Of a stretch of 64,000 nt of DNA, positions 9,080-18,110 are shown piece after piece. Source of the stretch: Bacteroidaceae bacterium (lineage in GTDB: Bacteria > Bacteroidota > Bacteroidia > Bacteroidales > Bacteroidaceae). How positions within the stretch are numbered: position 1 is the stretch's first letter; every line of letters begins with the position of its first letter. The translations under genes were made by a program, and so were the position numbers. Location: the NCBI GenBank assembly GCA_017617575.1, contig JAFZVY010000073.1, forward strand, positions 37,088 to 101,087, given 5' to 3'. A model generated the notes under the pieces. It was not told the origin of the DNA, ran no database searches, and was given only the letters and a program-made list of their open reading frames with translations.

Positions 9080-11056
9080 TTACTTTACCTTGAGTGGTGC
9101 AGGACCTGCTACGGTTGGCTTGACAGGAATGATGTTGCCCTTCTTGTCGAACGTCATCTTGTCAATACATACCTCGCGGTGAACGCCAGGGCCACCGAAG
9201 CGACGGTCACGCATGAAGTCCTTGTTGATGCGGTGGTAAACGATGTACCATTCATCCTTGCCAGGAATCTGGAGGACTGAGTTGTGCGCAGTACCGTAAA
9301 TCTTCTGTGAAGCGTCCTGCTTGATTACGTTGTAGTTGTCCTTGTCGATGGAGATAGGACCGAGTGGTGACTTTGACGTTCCGTAGCAAACGTGGTAGTT
9401 TGCGCTGCCTGTGTCGTCAACTGACCACATGAAGTAGTATGTTCCCTTGCGGAAGAATACGTATGCTCCCTCGCGGAATGCCCATGTCTGAAGATTTCCG
9501 CCCTCTGGAGTCATCTCTGTGACTGTTTCCTTCTTGATTGACATCATGTCGTCGTTGAGCTCGGCACCTGCCATGAATCCGTTGCCCCAGTAGAGGTAGA
9601 ACTTTCCGCTCTTTGGGTCTTGGAACACGTCAACGTCGATTGCCTGTCCGCCTCTCTTGCCTGGGCGGTCAGCATCTGTCACGATGCTTGTCTCTGATGC
9701 CACGAAAGGACCTGTTGGGCTGTCAGACACTGCAACGCCAATCTCCTTGCGGTTGCTCTTTGGGTTGTGTGCAGAGAAGTAGAAGTAGTACTTGTACTCG
9801 CCCTTAACCTTGCGCTCGATGATACATGGTGCCCATGCATTGCCAGTAGCCCACTTCACTTGCTCTGACTTGACGTCAAGCATTACGCCCTCGTCCTTCC
9901 ATGTCTTGAGGTCGGAAGAGGAGAATACGCTGAACTTGTAGCCGCCCCAACCTGGAACACCGTCTGTTGTGCTGTAGATGTAGTATTTCTTTGTCTTGTT
10001 AGAGTACATCACCTCTGGGTCAGCGTGGAAGTCGGGTAGGATAGGGTTGCCCTTCTCTCCGTACTCTGCGAGGAGACGCTCCTTCTCTGCGCGTGTGATA
10101 GGGATGATTGTACCGTGGCGTGGTGTGAACTTGCCCTTGGTTGCTGTGTTCTGTACAAACTCAAACTTCTTGAGGTCGTTTGACTTGCAGAACTGGTAGT
10201 GACCGTTAGCGTAGCAGTCGTACATCACAATCCATGACTTGCCGTCTATTGTCTTGCACACGCCTACACCCTCAACGGCTTCCTTTGTCTGCTCCACGTT
10301 GCCGTCAATCTTTGTCCACTTGTCAGTAAGGTTTGAAGCCGTTGCCTGATAGATGCCGCGTCCGCCTTCCTGCTTGTAGAAGAGATGGTAGAGCTTGTCT
10401 GCATCGTTGAACACGATGTCGCCGTCAATAGTTGCGCTTCCAGCGTCAAAGAGATACTTTGGCTCGCCCTCGAGGTCTGTGAAGTCCTTGTTGGCATACT
10501 GGTAGTATATCTTGTCGTGTCCGCCGTCTGCCGTGAGGAGAGAGTAGAACACCATGTATTTGCCTGCCTTGCGGTCATAGATTGTCTCTGGTGCCCATAC
10601 GCGAGTCACGTTCTTCCACTTGTCTGTGTAGCGAGTAGGGAAGTTGATGACGCTGTGCTTCCAGTTGATGAGGTCAGTACTCTTGAGGAGCACCATTCCG
10701 CGGTTGCTTGCCCATCCGAGGTTTGACTTCATGTCAGTCACGACCATGTAGAATGTCTTGCCGTCCTCGCAGCGAAGGATGTGTGGGTCGCGCACGCACT
10801 GTGTGAACGCAATCGTATCGCTTGAGATGACTGGATTACCACCGTTGAGAGGAGTGAAGTTGTAGCCGTCATCGCTGAGGGCGTAGCAAATCTGCTCATC
10901 CTTTGGGTCATTACTGTTGAAATAAGTGAAGAGGTAAGCCACCATCTCGTTTGGATCCTTTGGTGCCTCTTGTGTCTTACTGTTTTTCTGTGCACTGGCA
11001 GGACAAGCGAGAAGCATTGCCATAGCCGATGCCATTGTAAATTTTGATAGGTTCAT
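9080..11056 (-). CDS. secreted glycoside hydrolase with two GH43-type five-bladed propeller domains
   Basis: 658 residues with a signal peptide ending at 'ACPASAQ'. Two beta-propeller domains follow: about 35-325 (opening 'YLFTYFN', with 'FTQCVRDPHILR' carrying the Asp of a GH43 active site) and about 335-640 (opening 'GNPILPDFHADPEVMYSN', with the classic GH43 Asp in 'HADPEV', then 'WAPCIIERK', and 'IDVDVFQDP'). Family GH43 enzymes mostly release arabinose or xylose from plant polysaccharides; a tandem arrangement like this is common in Bacteroidetes arabinan/arabinoxylan degradation. The exact substrate cannot be told. No SusCD pair adjoins it, so it is outside a typical polysaccharide-utilisation locus. 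Confidence 0.88.
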   Translation of the reverse strand: MNLSKFTMASAMAMLLACPASAQKNSKTQEAPKDPNEMVAYLFTYFNSNDPKDEQICYALSDDGYNFTPLNGGNPVISSDTIAFTQCVRDPHILRCEDGKTFYMVVTDMKSNLGWASNRGMVLLKSTDLINWKHSVINFPTRYTDKWKNVTRVWAPETIYDRKAGKYMVFYSLLTADGGHDKIYYQYANKDFTDLEGEPKYLFDAGSATIDGDIVFNDADKLYHLFYKQEGGRGIYQATASNLTDKWTKIDGNVEQTKEAVEGVGVCKTIDGKSWIVMYDCYANGHYQFCKSNDLKKFEFVQNTATKGKFTPRHGTIIPITRAEKERLLAEYGEKGNPILPDFHADPEVMYSNKTKKYYIYSTTDGVPGWGGYKFSVFSSSDLKTWKDEGVMLDVKSEQVKWATGNAWAPCIIERKVKGEYKYYFYFSAHNPKSNRKEIGVAVSDSPTGPFVASETSIVTDADRPGKRGGQAIDVDVFQDPKSGKFYLYWGNGFMAGAELNDDMMSIKKETVTEMTPEGGNLQTWAFREGAYVFFRKGTYYFMWSVDDTGSANYHVCYGTSKSPLGPISIDKDNYNVIKQDASQKIYGTAHNSVLQIPGKDEWYIVYHRINKDFMRDRRFGGPGVHREVCIDKMTFDKKGNIIPVKPTVAGPAPLKVK

Positions 11057-11127
11057 ATTGTGTAGTATAGTTATTAATTAAGCAGCCTTGAATGGCTTGT
11101 TTCTTATTCTTTCTGGTTTATGGTGGG

Positions 11128-11204
11128 GCTAGAGGTTCTAGTTTTTCTAGTTAATCTAGTATTTCTAGCTAATATAGTTTTTCTAGCCATTCTAGATTCT
11201 ATAG
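11128..11204. repeat. TCTAG 9-bp degenerate array, copy 1
   Basis: CTAG-type cores (TCTAG, GCTAG, TATAG) start at 11128, 11137, 11146, 11155, 11164, 11173, 11182, 11191 and 11200: exactly 9 bp apart for nine units, while the other four bases of each unit vary freely. It lies between GH43 and the thioesterase gene. A second, longer copy is at 20364-20512. Confidence 0.9.
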
Positions 11205-11570
11205 CGAAGCCATGAACTTCTCCCTGTTCACCACGAATCGCAGGTGAGTGCCTTCGCCGATGATGCTGTCACCCATCCTGGCAACGATGTGGAACGTGAG
11301 TTTCTTGCCTTCCACCTTTGTGAGCGTTGCCGTGGCAGATACTTCGGCTCCGAGCTTTGAAGGCTTGATGTGGGATGACTCTATGTGTCCTCCAACGGTT
11401 GTGCTTCCTTCGGGCAGCTCGTCAGCTACTGCAAGCATCGCTGCATTCTCCATGAGAGCCATCATCATTGGAGTCGCAAGGACTTCCATGTCTCCGCTTC
11501 CTGCTGAAAGAGCTGTCTTGTCTTGTGTGACGACAAGCGAACTCGTGTGACTTAATCCTTCTGTGAGCAT
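11199..11570 (-). CDS. hotdog-fold thioesterase, FlK-like
   Basis: 123 residues, cytoplasmic. The pattern 'VLATPMMMALMENAAMLAV' followed by 'STTVGGHIESSHIKPSKLGAEVSATATL' is that of the small fluoroacetyl-CoA-thioesterase-like (FlK) hotdog family: a central helix with the Glu ('MEN') and the strand with His/Thr that line the acyl-CoA site. Most Bacteroidetes members are generic acyl-CoA thioesterases; fluoroacetyl activity is not implied. The TCTAG repeat array reaches into its last two codons. A TACCTTTG -7 element lies about 40 bp upstream of the start. Confidence 0.82.
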   Translation of the reverse strand: MLTEGLSHTSSLVVTQDKTALSAGSGDMEVLATPMMMALMENAAMLAVADELPEGSTTVGGHIESSHIKPSKLGAEVSATATLTKVEGKKLTFHIVARMGDSIIGEGTHLRFVVNREKFMASL

Positions 11571-11607
11571 ATAGATTCTAAACTTAATTTCTTTCTCTTA
11601 ACCTATG

Positions 11608-11615
11608 CAAAGGTA
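11608..11615 (-). promoter_or_regulatory. -7 element of the thioesterase promoter
   Basis: TACCTTTG on the minus strand followed by a short leader; upstream is an A/T tract. Matches TAnnTTTG; no good -33 box. Confidence 0.5.
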
Positions 11616-11923
11616 AAAAAAAATCTGTAATAAAAAAACTAAATCAAACAAAAACAACTGTCTTGAATGCAAATCGTAACAATCGCAATTGAAATGACGC
11701 TTGTTTCTTTGGCATTGCTTTATGTTCGCTTTATGTCAGGGTGGCCGTTACTGACATTGAACACGGAGAGTACAGAGGTCAGACTTCATTCTTAATTCAC
11801 GTCAAGACACACTTATCTACCCCTATGTCTTCGGCAATCCTTCGTGCATCCTTCGTGAAAGCCTCAGACATTGCAAAGATACGTAGATTCTGTTTTTCTG
11901 CCAAGAGATTCAGAAACGTGTTT

Positions 11924-11963
11924 TTCGATTCCGTTCGATTTGATTCGATTCCGTTCGATTCTT
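11924..11963. repeat. TTCGATT repeat, four copies at 10 bp
   Basis: TTCGATT occurs at 11924, 11934, 11944 and 11954, also readable as two 20-bp units. It lies in the 612-bp gap between the thioesterase gene and prs, which otherwise holds no convincing gene. Confidence 0.85.
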
Positions 11964-12111
11964 CGTAAGTCTTGTGATTATATTTCAGAAAATCATTTTG
12001 TTTACATGGTAACGTGGATTCGGGATAAGGAGTTTAAGATAAACTAAAGGGGGATAAAAAAATCGTAACTGATACAGTGTTACTATGCTACTTTTATGCA
12101 TGACGAAAACG

Positions 12112-12149
12112 AAAAAGGAGAGAAATAACCATGTTATTCCTCTCCTTTA
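12112..12149 (-). terminator. rho-independent terminator of prs
   Basis: AAAGGAGAG (12114-12122) pairs with the complementary TCTCCTTT arm at 12141-12148, with further pairing of AATAAC/GTTATT around a CATG loop. In the prs direction the stem is followed by TTTTTCG. Located about 35 bp after the prs stop. Confidence 0.75.
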
Positions 12150-12182
12150 ATATGATTTTATAACAAAGTCTATTTCATTCGA

Positions 12183-13121
12183 TTAGAATCCGAACCTATC
12201 GCTGATTGATGCGTTCTCGGAAACGCACTTGATAGCTCTTGCAAACATATCGGCAACAGAAAGCTGACGAACCTTTGAACACTTCTGTGCGTATGGGATA
12301 CTGTCTGTGAATACCATCTCAACGAGTGGCGAATTCTGTACGCGGTCGCTTGCTGGGTCGCTCATCACACAGTGGCTGGCAACTGCACGAACGCTCTTTG
12401 CTCCTGCCTTCATCATCTCCTCTGCGGCAATGGTGATTGTACCTGCAGTATCGACGATATCGTCAACGAGAACCACGTTCTTGTCCTTCACGTCACCGAT
12501 AATCTGGATTGAACTTACGACATTGGCACGAGCACGTGTCTTGTTGCAGAGTACGAGTGGACAGTCAAGTTTCTTTGCAAAGTTTGCAGCACGCTTTGAA
12601 CCACCAACGTCAGGTGTTGCGATTACGAGGTCTTCAAGACCGAGAGACTCGATATAAGGAAGTGTTACGAGTGAACCGTAAAGGTGATCCACAGGAACGT
12701 TGAAGAATCCTTGAATCTGGTCAGCGTGGAGGTCCATGGTGATAAGACGGTCAATACCTGCTACACTGAGAAGGTCAGCCACAAGCTTTGCACCGATACT
12801 TACTCTTGGCTTGTCCTTGCGATCCTGACGTGCCCATCCGAAGTAAGGGATGACAGCGATGACGCTGTGAGCTGAAGCTCTCTTTGCTGCGTCAATCATA
12901 AGGAGAAGCTCCATGAGATTGTCACAACTTGGGAATGTGGATTGTACAAGGAACACATCCACTCCACGAATACTTTCCTCAAAGGAAACACCAAACTCTC
13001 CGTCTGCAAAGTGAGTAATAATCATTTTGCCAAGCGGGCAACCAAGACTCTGGCAGATGCGCTCTGCAAGATATTTTGATTTAGTACCCGAAAAAACCTT
13101 ATAAGGTCTACTTTCACTCAT
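12183..13121 (-). CDS. prs: ribose-phosphate pyrophosphokinase (PRPP synthetase)
   Basis: 312 residues, family-typical length. Makes PRPP from ribose-5-phosphate and ATP for nucleotide, His and Trp synthesis. The PRPP-binding loop 'LVDDIVDTAGT' is near residues 217-227; other hallmarks are 'VDVFLVQSTF', 'ARQDRKDKPRVSIGAKL' and 'TMDLHADQIQGFF'. Single gene with its own terminator downstream and a TAnnTTTG element upstream. Confidence 0.96.
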   Translation of the reverse strand: MSESRPYKVFSGTKSKYLAERICQSLGCPLGKMIITHFADGEFGVSFEESIRGVDVFLVQSTFPSCDNLMELLLMIDAAKRASAHSVIAVIPYFGWARQDRKDKPRVSIGAKLVADLLSVAGIDRLITMDLHADQIQGFFNVPVDHLYGSLVTLPYIESLGLEDLVIATPDVGGSKRAANFAKKLDCPLVLCNKTRARANVVSSIQIIGDVKDKNVVLVDDIVDTAGTITIAAEEMMKAGAKSVRAVASHCVMSDPASDRVQNSPLVEMVFTDSIPYAQKCSKVRQLSVADMFARAIKCVSENASISDRFGF

Positions 13122-13150
13122 AAATTTAGATGCTTATTTATTTGCGACTG

Positions 13151-13158
13151 CAAAGTTA
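13151..13158 (-). promoter_or_regulatory. -7 element of the prs promoter
   Basis: TAACTTTG on the minus strand, about 30 bp before the prs start; matches TAnnTTTG. The -33 box is not obvious. Confidence 0.5.
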
Positions 13159-13204
13159 TGAATTCTTCTCGATATGATGCACAATTTTTGAACGAAAAGT
13201 TGTT

Positions 13205-13350
13205 TGAATTAAGAATTAAGAGCTAAGAATTAGATTTTGCAGGTTAAATAGCATAACCCTAAAATCAAATTCAAGCTTAGCTTGTTTTAGGCATGCTTAC
13301 AACATGTTTTATTAGCAAAATCTTAATTCTTAACTCTTAAATTTTAAATT
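13205..13350. repeat. inverted array of GAATTAA 7-mers
   Basis: Left arm 13205-13232 has four 7-bp units of the form GAATTAA/GAGCTAA; the right arm 13320-13350 has the complementary TTAATTC/TTAACTC units. Fills the prs-pepD gap and ends at the pepD stop codon. Confidence 0.7.
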
Positions 13351-13353
13351 CCC

Positions 13354-14796
13354 TTAGTCAATCTCCTTGAGGATGGCAACGATATGCTTCCATACCATCT
13401 CAACCGTAGGGATGAGGAGACGCTCGTCAGGTGAGTGGACACCGCGAAGGGTAGGGCCGAAGCTGATCATGTCCATGCCCGGGTATTTCTCGCTGAAGAG
13501 ACCGCACTCAAGTCCTGCGTGGATAGCCTTTACCTTTGGCTCCTTGCCGAAGATTGACTTGTATGTCTCGATAGCCACCTTGAGGAGCTTGGAGTCAGAG
13601 TTTGGCTTCCATCCTGGGTAGCCGTCAGCTGTCGTTGTCTTGAATCCTGCGAGGCGGAGTGCAGAGCTAACGGCTATGGACATTGCCTTGCGCTGGCTGC
13701 CGATGCTTGAACGCTGGCTTGTCACGATGTCGATGCTTGCCTTGCCTGCCTCTTTATTTATTAGGTGTACGCTTGCAAGGTTGGAGCTTGTCTCCACAAG
13801 ACCTGCAAGGTCGATGCTCATTTCATAGACGCCATTGTCAACGGCATTGAGTGCGTAGATGAGCTTCTGTGCCTGCTCGTCGTTGATGCACTGGCTTGCC
13901 TCCGTGCTCTCCATTGCAACGTGCATTGATTCCTCGTCGTGATATTCCTCGCCAATCTCGCTGGCAAACACGTTGAAGTCAACACGTATGTTCTCCTTGT
14001 CGGCAAATGGTACAGCAATGACAGCCTCTGCCTGACGTGGGATGGCATTGTGGAGGTTTCCTCCCTGAATGTCCACAAGCTTGAGGTCGTACTTCTCGCT
14101 TGCCTCGTAGAGGAAGCGTGAGAGGAGCTTGATGGCGTTAGGACGATGCTTGTTGATGTCGTCGCCAGAGTGTCCTCCGCGGAGCTTGTCGATGCTGATG
14201 CGGATAGGGAAGTACTGCTTGCTGAGTTCCGCCATTGTGACGTCGAGTGAAGCCTCTGTGTTTGCACCTCCAGCACATCCGATGAATATCTCGCCCTCAT
14301 CCTCAGAGTCAAGGTTGAGGAGGTACTTGCCGCTCATGAATCCAGGCTTGATGGCAAATGCACCAGTGAGTCCCGTCTCCTCGTCACGAGTGAAGAGACA
14401 CTCCAATGGTCCGTGCTCCACGGTTGGGTCTGTAAGAACAGCCATCTGGAGAGCCATTCCGATACCGTCGTCAGCACCGAGCGTAGTGCCCTTGGCACGC
14501 ATCCATTCGCCGTCAATGAATGTCTCGATAGGGTCGTTCTCAAAGTCGATGACGCGGTCAGAAGTCTTTTCGCACACCATGTCCATGTGGCTCTGGAGAA
14601 CCACGGTAGCCTTGCCTTCCATACCCGGAGTGGCTGGTTTGCGCATAAGAACGTTGCCTGCTTCGTCTGTCACACAGTCGATGCCATTCTCCTTAGCCCA
14701 GTTCTGGAGGTAGGCAATAATCTTTTCCTCCTTCTTTGATGGGCGTGGCACCTTATTTATCTGACTGAAATAGTCAAAAACGAGTTTTGGAGTCAT
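13354..14796 (-). CDS. pepD: aminoacyl-histidine dipeptidase (M20 family, PepD)
   Basis: 480 residues. Zinc dipeptidase of the cytoplasm acting on Xaa-His dipeptides. Metal-site segments in order: 'LQSHMDMVCE' (His ligand), 'LGADDGIGM' (bridging Asp), 'TRDEETGLTGA' (catalytic Glu pair), 'LDSEDEGEIFIGCAGG', the lid-domain 'GGHSGDDI', and a final His in 'LRGVHSPDE'. Length and order match the PepD type found throughout Bacteroidales. Single gene. Confidence 0.95.
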   Translation of the reverse strand: MTPKLVFDYFSQINKVPRPSKKEEKIIAYLQNWAKENGIDCVTDEAGNVLMRKPATPGMEGKATVVLQSHMDMVCEKTSDRVIDFENDPIETFIDGEWMRAKGTTLGADDGIGMALQMAVLTDPTVEHGPLECLFTRDEETGLTGAFAIKPGFMSGKYLLNLDSEDEGEIFIGCAGGANTEASLDVTMAELSKQYFPIRISIDKLRGGHSGDDINKHRPNAIKLLSRFLYEASEKYDLKLVDIQGGNLHNAIPRQAEAVIAVPFADKENIRVDFNVFASEIGEEYHDEESMHVAMESTEASQCINDEQAQKLIYALNAVDNGVYEMSIDLAGLVETSSNLASVHLINKEAGKASIDIVTSQRSSIGSQRKAMSIAVSSALRLAGFKTTTADGYPGWKPNSDSKLLKVAIETYKSIFGKEPKVKAIHAGLECGLFSEKYPGMDMISFGPTLRGVHSPDERLLIPTVEMVWKHIVAILKEID

Positions 14797-14854
14797 AAAT
14801 CTTAAAATATTATAAAAATATTAGGTGTTATACTATTATTTTGCAGAGAAGAAT

Positions 14855-14862
14855 TATCTTTG
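14855..14862 (+). promoter_or_regulatory. -7 element upstream of the small membrane protein gene
   Basis: TATCTTTG about 30 bp before the start codon at 14894; matches TAnnTTTG. Confidence 0.5.
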
Positions 14863-14893
14863 CAAAGAATTTATCGAACAAAATTAGAAAAAA

Positions 14894-15121
14894 ATGTTGA
14901 AACTATTCTTCTATTGCGTAATAATTCTTGCTATTTGCATCGCTTTGATGTGTGTTCGTATAATTTTTAAGAAAAACGGACGCTTTGTGAGTTCGCACGT
15001 ATCAAGCAGTAAGGCCATGCGAGATAGGGGAGTAACATGTGCGCAAAGTCAGGACAGGGAAGCAAGACACAGGGAAAAGGCTGTGAAGGAAGTGGAAACA
15101 GCGGAAACTAACGTCTTTTAA
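14894..15121 (+). CDS. small single-pass membrane protein
   Basis: 75 residues. One N-terminal transmembrane helix (about 4-25) followed by a basic, hydrophilic tail with 'KKNGRFVSSHVSSSKAMRDRG' style sequence and a single Cys in 'VTCAQSQDREAR'. Short proteins with this layout (membrane helix, then KKNGxFxSxHV and a conserved CxQSQD) recur in Bacteroidales as 'membrane or secreted protein'; no function is known to me. It has a TAnnTTTG promoter and lies 72 bp before ompH, so it may be co-transcribed with it. Confidence 0.65.
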   Translation: MLKLFFYCVIILAICIALMCVRIIFKKNGRFVSSHVSSSKAMRDRGVTCAQSQDREARHREKAVKEVETAETNVF

Positions 15122-15193
15122 CTACTTTTTAAGTTCTTTTTACTCCTGTTTACTACGAAAAAAATAAAAGAAATAATACTTAATTAACAGAAT

Positions 15194-15811
15194 ATGAAGA
15201 AAACAATTCTCGCTGTTAGTGGCATCCTTATGCTCGCTGCAACAGCATTTACATCATGTAACAACGCAAGCGCAGACAGCGCAAATGACGTTGTGGAGAA
15301 AAAAGTAGAAAGCAAGGCAACAAATATGAAGATTGCATTTGTGCTTATCGATACTCTTACAAGCCAGTACCAGAAGTGCAAGGACCTTGAGGCTGAGTTT
15401 ACAAAGAAGCGTGCAAACGCTGAGGCAACTGTTCAGCAGAAGGGCAAGGCATTCGCTACACAGGTGCAGGAGTTCCAGCGCAAGGCTCAGAGCAACCAGT
15501 ACACTCAGAATGAGTACAACAATGAGCAGGCTCGTCTCCAGAAGGTTCAGCAGGACATTCAGGAGCTTCAGGCACGTCTCTCAACAACTCTTCAGGAGGA
15601 CTACCAGAAGGAGTTCCAGGCTCTCACAGATACAATCCAGTCATTTGCCAAGACTTATGCAAAGCAGAAAGGTTATGATTTCATCCTTTGCAAGTCAAGC
15701 GGAATTGACAACGTGCTTTATGCTGATGAGAAGTATGACATCACAGCAGAGGTCGTAGCTGCTCTCAATAAGCGTTACACTAAGAAGGCATCTACAGACG
15801 CTAAGAAGTAA
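15194..15811 (+). CDS. OmpH/Skp-family periplasmic chaperone (lipoprotein-like)
   Basis: 205 residues. A signal peptide with a lipobox-like 'AFTSC' (Cys21) precedes the mature part, so it may be lipid-anchored rather than soluble. Residues about 50-195 have the OmpH/Skp pattern: 'KIAFVLIDTL', a long Gln/Lys/Glu-rich coiled coil ('FQRKAQSNQYTQNEYNNEQ'), and the closing strands 'YDFILCKSSGIDNVLYADEKYDIT'. Skp-type trimers hold unfolded outer-membrane proteins in the periplasm. Ends in a clear terminator. Confidence 0.88.
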   Translation: MKKTILAVSGILMLAATAFTSCNNASADSANDVVEKKVESKATNMKIAFVLIDTLTSQYQKCKDLEAEFTKKRANAEATVQQKGKAFATQVQEFQRKAQSNQYTQNEYNNEQARLQKVQQDIQELQARLSTTLQEDYQKEFQALTDTIQSFAKTYAKQKGYDFILCKSSGIDNVLYADEKYDITAEVVAALNKRYTKKASTDAKK

Positions 15812-15827
15812 TAAACTTAAAAGACCT

Positions 15828-15877
15828 AAAGAGCCTCAGAATATGGTAAATCAGCCGTATTTTGAGGCTCTTTTTTT
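15828..15877 (+). terminator. rho-independent terminator of ompH
   Basis: AAAGAGCCTCAGA (15828-15840) pairs with TTTGAGGCTC (15861-15870), followed by seven T. Starts 16 bp after the ompH stop. Confidence 0.85.
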
Positions 15878-16189
15878 ATGTCTATATTTGCAATTCTAAT
15901 CACGATTATGTTTAATTCTTTATTTGGGAATTGAGTAAGATTGTCTATTCTATGCCAAATTCTCGATTGTTATTAGAGTATTTGTTTTGTTAGATTTTTA
16001 ATCATCCAAATATACATTTGTTAATAAGGAAATTATTGTCTTTATTGTGTATTTGTTTGGTTGAAATAAAACTTACTTAACAAAATAACAAGCATAAATA
16101 CGTTTTAAGTTAATTTTTTAACACTTGTTTCAAATGTTAAAATGAACTGTTAACACGTTTAACATTTACTTTTGCGTATGGTTTTTACA
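15878..16189. other. AT-rich gap, no gene seen
   Basis: Between two terminators facing each other (ompH from the left, the MBL hydrolase from the right). Strongly AT-rich, with scattered GTTAA/TTAAC words near 16100-16165 but no clear array, open frame or RNA fold that I can support. Confidence 0.5.
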
Positions 16190-16241
16190 TATAAAAAATG
16201 CCACGAACATTTAGTTCTGTATAAAACTAAACGTTCGTGGC
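16190..16241 (-). terminator. rho-independent terminator after murB-MBL
   Basis: A 17-bp stem with one mismatch: GCCACGAACATTTAGTT (from 16199/16200) against 16225-16241. In the minus direction it is followed by ATTTTTTAT. Strongest hairpin of the region. Confidence 0.8.
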
Positions 16242-16284
16242 TTATCCTGTGTGGAAGTACACTATTGTGAAATAAAAAAAGACA

Positions 16285-16342
16285 AACGCCTTTTTAACTT
16301 CCTATGTAACTCCACTTTAACTTCAATTTAACTACAAGCTAT
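16285..16342. repeat. TTAAC 11-mer array, single arm
   Basis: TAAC units at 16295, 16307, 16318 and 16329 (12, 11, 11 bp), ending in ACAAGCTA just before the stop codon of the MBL hydrolase gene. Nearly the same sequence as 61000-61046 and 9017-9069. Confidence 0.75.
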
Positions 16343-16346
16343 GTTA

Positions 16347-17114
16347 CTAACAACACTCGACTTCAAGTCCGTCGTAAGCATAATGGAAGCCTTCTGGAAG
16401 CTTGGATTCCTCTGTGGCGTGAAGTCCTACGTCGTGAGACATGTGGATGAAATAAGTGCTTGTCGCACCTATCCTTCGTGAGAAAGCAATGGCATCCTCT
16501 ACGGTTTGGTGAGTTCTGTGTTCCTTGTGACGGATGGCGTTTACTACGAGAGTTTCCACCCCTTTCAGGTATTCGTATTCTCCATCGTCTATGCTTTTCA
16601 TGTCCGTAATGTAAGCAAGGTTGCCTATGCGGAATCCAAGGATTGGAAGTTGACCGTGCATAACGCGGAGAGGCATCACCTCTATGCCTTCAATGCAGAA
16701 TGGCTTGTGAGGCTCGATGCGTATAAGGTTGATGGCAGGAACACCCGGGTAACGCTTCTCCTTTGGCGTGAAGCAATAAGGAATGCGTTCCTCAAGGTGC
16801 GTGGCGCAGAAGTCCTCGGCATAGACGTTGACCTCGCCAAACTTCATGTAAGGGCGAAGGTCGTCAAGTCCGCCCACATGGTCGTAGTGCTCATGAGTGA
16901 TAAGCACGCCATCCAGCTTGTGGAAAGGAACCGTCAGCATCTGCTGGCGAAAGTCCGGGCCACAGTCAAAGAGAATGTGCTTGTTCCCTATCTCCAGTAA
17001 TGCAGAGCATCTTAGACGCTTGTCGTGCGTGTCTGTGCTTGTGCAGACCTCGCAGTCGCAACCGATGAACGGAACTCCGCACGACGTTCCCGTACCGAGA
17101 AATGTTATCTTCAT
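16347..17114 (-). CDS. MBL-fold metallohydrolase, PhnP-like
   Basis: 255 residues, cytoplasmic. Metallo-beta-lactamase fold with the metal motif '[15 protein letters not shown]' near residues 73-87, plus '[12 protein letters not shown]' and a late His in 'FIHMSHDVG'. The opening '[20 protein letters not shown]' with its Cys cluster is that of the PhnP-like phosphodiesterase branch, which hydrolyses cyclic phosphates; the substrate here is unknown. Its ATG overlaps the murB stop by 4 bp, so it is translationally coupled to murB. Confidence 0.9.
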   Translation of the reverse strand: MKITFLGTGTSCGVPFIGCDCEVCTSTDTHDKRLRCSALLEIGNKHILFDCGPDFRQQMLTVPFHKLDGVLITHEHYDHVGGLDDLRPYMKFGEVNVYAEDFCATHLEERIPYCFTPKEKRYPGVPAINLIRIEPHKPFCIEGIEVMPLRVMHGQLPILGFRIGNLAYITDMKSIDDGEYEYLKGVETLVVNAIRHKEHRTHQTVEDAIAFSRRIGATSTYFIHMSHDVGLHATEESKLPEGFHYAYDGLEVECC

Positions 17115-18106
17115 ATAAAGTTTACTTCTGGGTGAATATCTATTTCAAATTTATCCTTGACTGACTTGCAGACAGCATCGGAAAGTGCCATTATCTCGTC
17201 GGAAGTTGCTCCTCCGAGATTGACGAGAACGAGAGCCTGTTTGTCATGAACGCCTGCCCTTCCAAGCGCCCTACCCTTCCATCCGCATTGCTCTATCATC
17301 CATCCTGCAGGTATCTTTACGCCGTCTTCCACCTCGTAGAAAGGCATCTGTGGGTAGTCCTTCTGTATGGAGAGGAACTTTTCCCTACTTACCACAGGAT
17401 TCATGAAGAAACTGCCTGCGTTGCCTTGAACGCTTGGGTCGGGAAGCTTGGCGTTGCGGATGTCTATGATGGCTTGGCGAACGTCGCTTATGCTTATGTT
17501 CTCCTTGCCTTGGAGTACGGAGCGAATGTTACCGTAGTTAAGCTTTAGCTCTGGTTTCTTGCTAAGCTTATAAGTAACGTATGTTATGGCGTACTTGCCC
17601 TTCAACTCCTGCTTGAATATGCTCTGGCGGTAGGCATAGTTGCATTCCGCATTTCCGAGCACCCTCTGTTGTCCGCTACGAAGTTCCACGGCTTCCACGA
17701 GCACTATAGTGTCCTTTGCCTCAGAGCCGTAAGCTCCAATGTTCTGTACGGCACTTGCTCCCACCTCACCAGGAATGAGTGATAGGTTCTCTACCCCACC
17801 CCAGTTGTATTCGCAGCAATAAGCCACGAAATCGTCCCAGACGACACCAGAGCCAACCCTTACGAGGATGCTGTCGTCCGTCTCGTCCGTGATGCTTATT
17901 CCCTTGATTGCAGAGTGAAGTACAGTACCGTCATAGTTGCCCGTAAACAGGAGGTTGCTTCCTCCGCCTATGTGCAGAATCTGCTCGTCTGTAGGAATGG
18001 ACTTGATAAGTCCCTGCAACTCTTCCACGGAGCTGTATTCGTAAAAATGCTTGGCACTAACATCCATGCCAAACGTGTTATGTCGTAAAAGTGAGTAGTT
18101 GTCCAT
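17111..18106 (-). CDS. murB: UDP-N-acetylenolpyruvoylglucosamine reductase
   Basis: 331 residues, type I MurB length. Reduces UDP-GlcNAc-enolpyruvate to UDP-MurNAc with FAD and NADPH for peptidoglycan synthesis. FAD-binding segments '[10 protein letters not shown]' and '[23 protein letters not shown]'; catalytic residues in '[11 protein letters not shown]' (Arg), '[10 protein letters not shown]' (Ser) and the final 'HPEVNFI' (Glu). Co-transcribed with the MBL hydrolase (4-bp overlap). Confidence 0.96.
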   Translation of the reverse strand: MDNYSLLRHNTFGMDVSAKHFYEYSSVEELQGLIKSIPTDEQILHIGGGSNLLFTGNYDGTVLHSAIKGISITDETDDSILVRVGSGVVWDDFVAYCCEYNWGGVENLSLIPGEVGASAVQNIGAYGSEAKDTIVLVEAVELRSGQQRVLGNAECNYAYRQSIFKQELKGKYAITYVTYKLSKKPELKLNYGNIRSVLQGKENISISDVRQAIIDIRNAKLPDPSVQGNAGSFFMNPVVSREKFLSIQKDYPQMPFYEVEDGVKIPAGWMIEQCGWKGRALGRAGVHDKQALVLVNLGGATSDEIMALSDAVCKSVKDKFEIDIHPEVNFI

Positions 18107-18110
18107 GACT

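Noticed and set aside
11741-11968. Open frame of 75 codons in the gap between the thioesterase gene and prs
   Set aside because: The end is made by the TTCGATT repeat and no motif or promoter supports it.
16085-16190. GTTAA-rich stretch considered as another TTAAC array
   Set aside because: The words are not evenly spaced and no opposite arm was found, so it is only AT-rich DNA.
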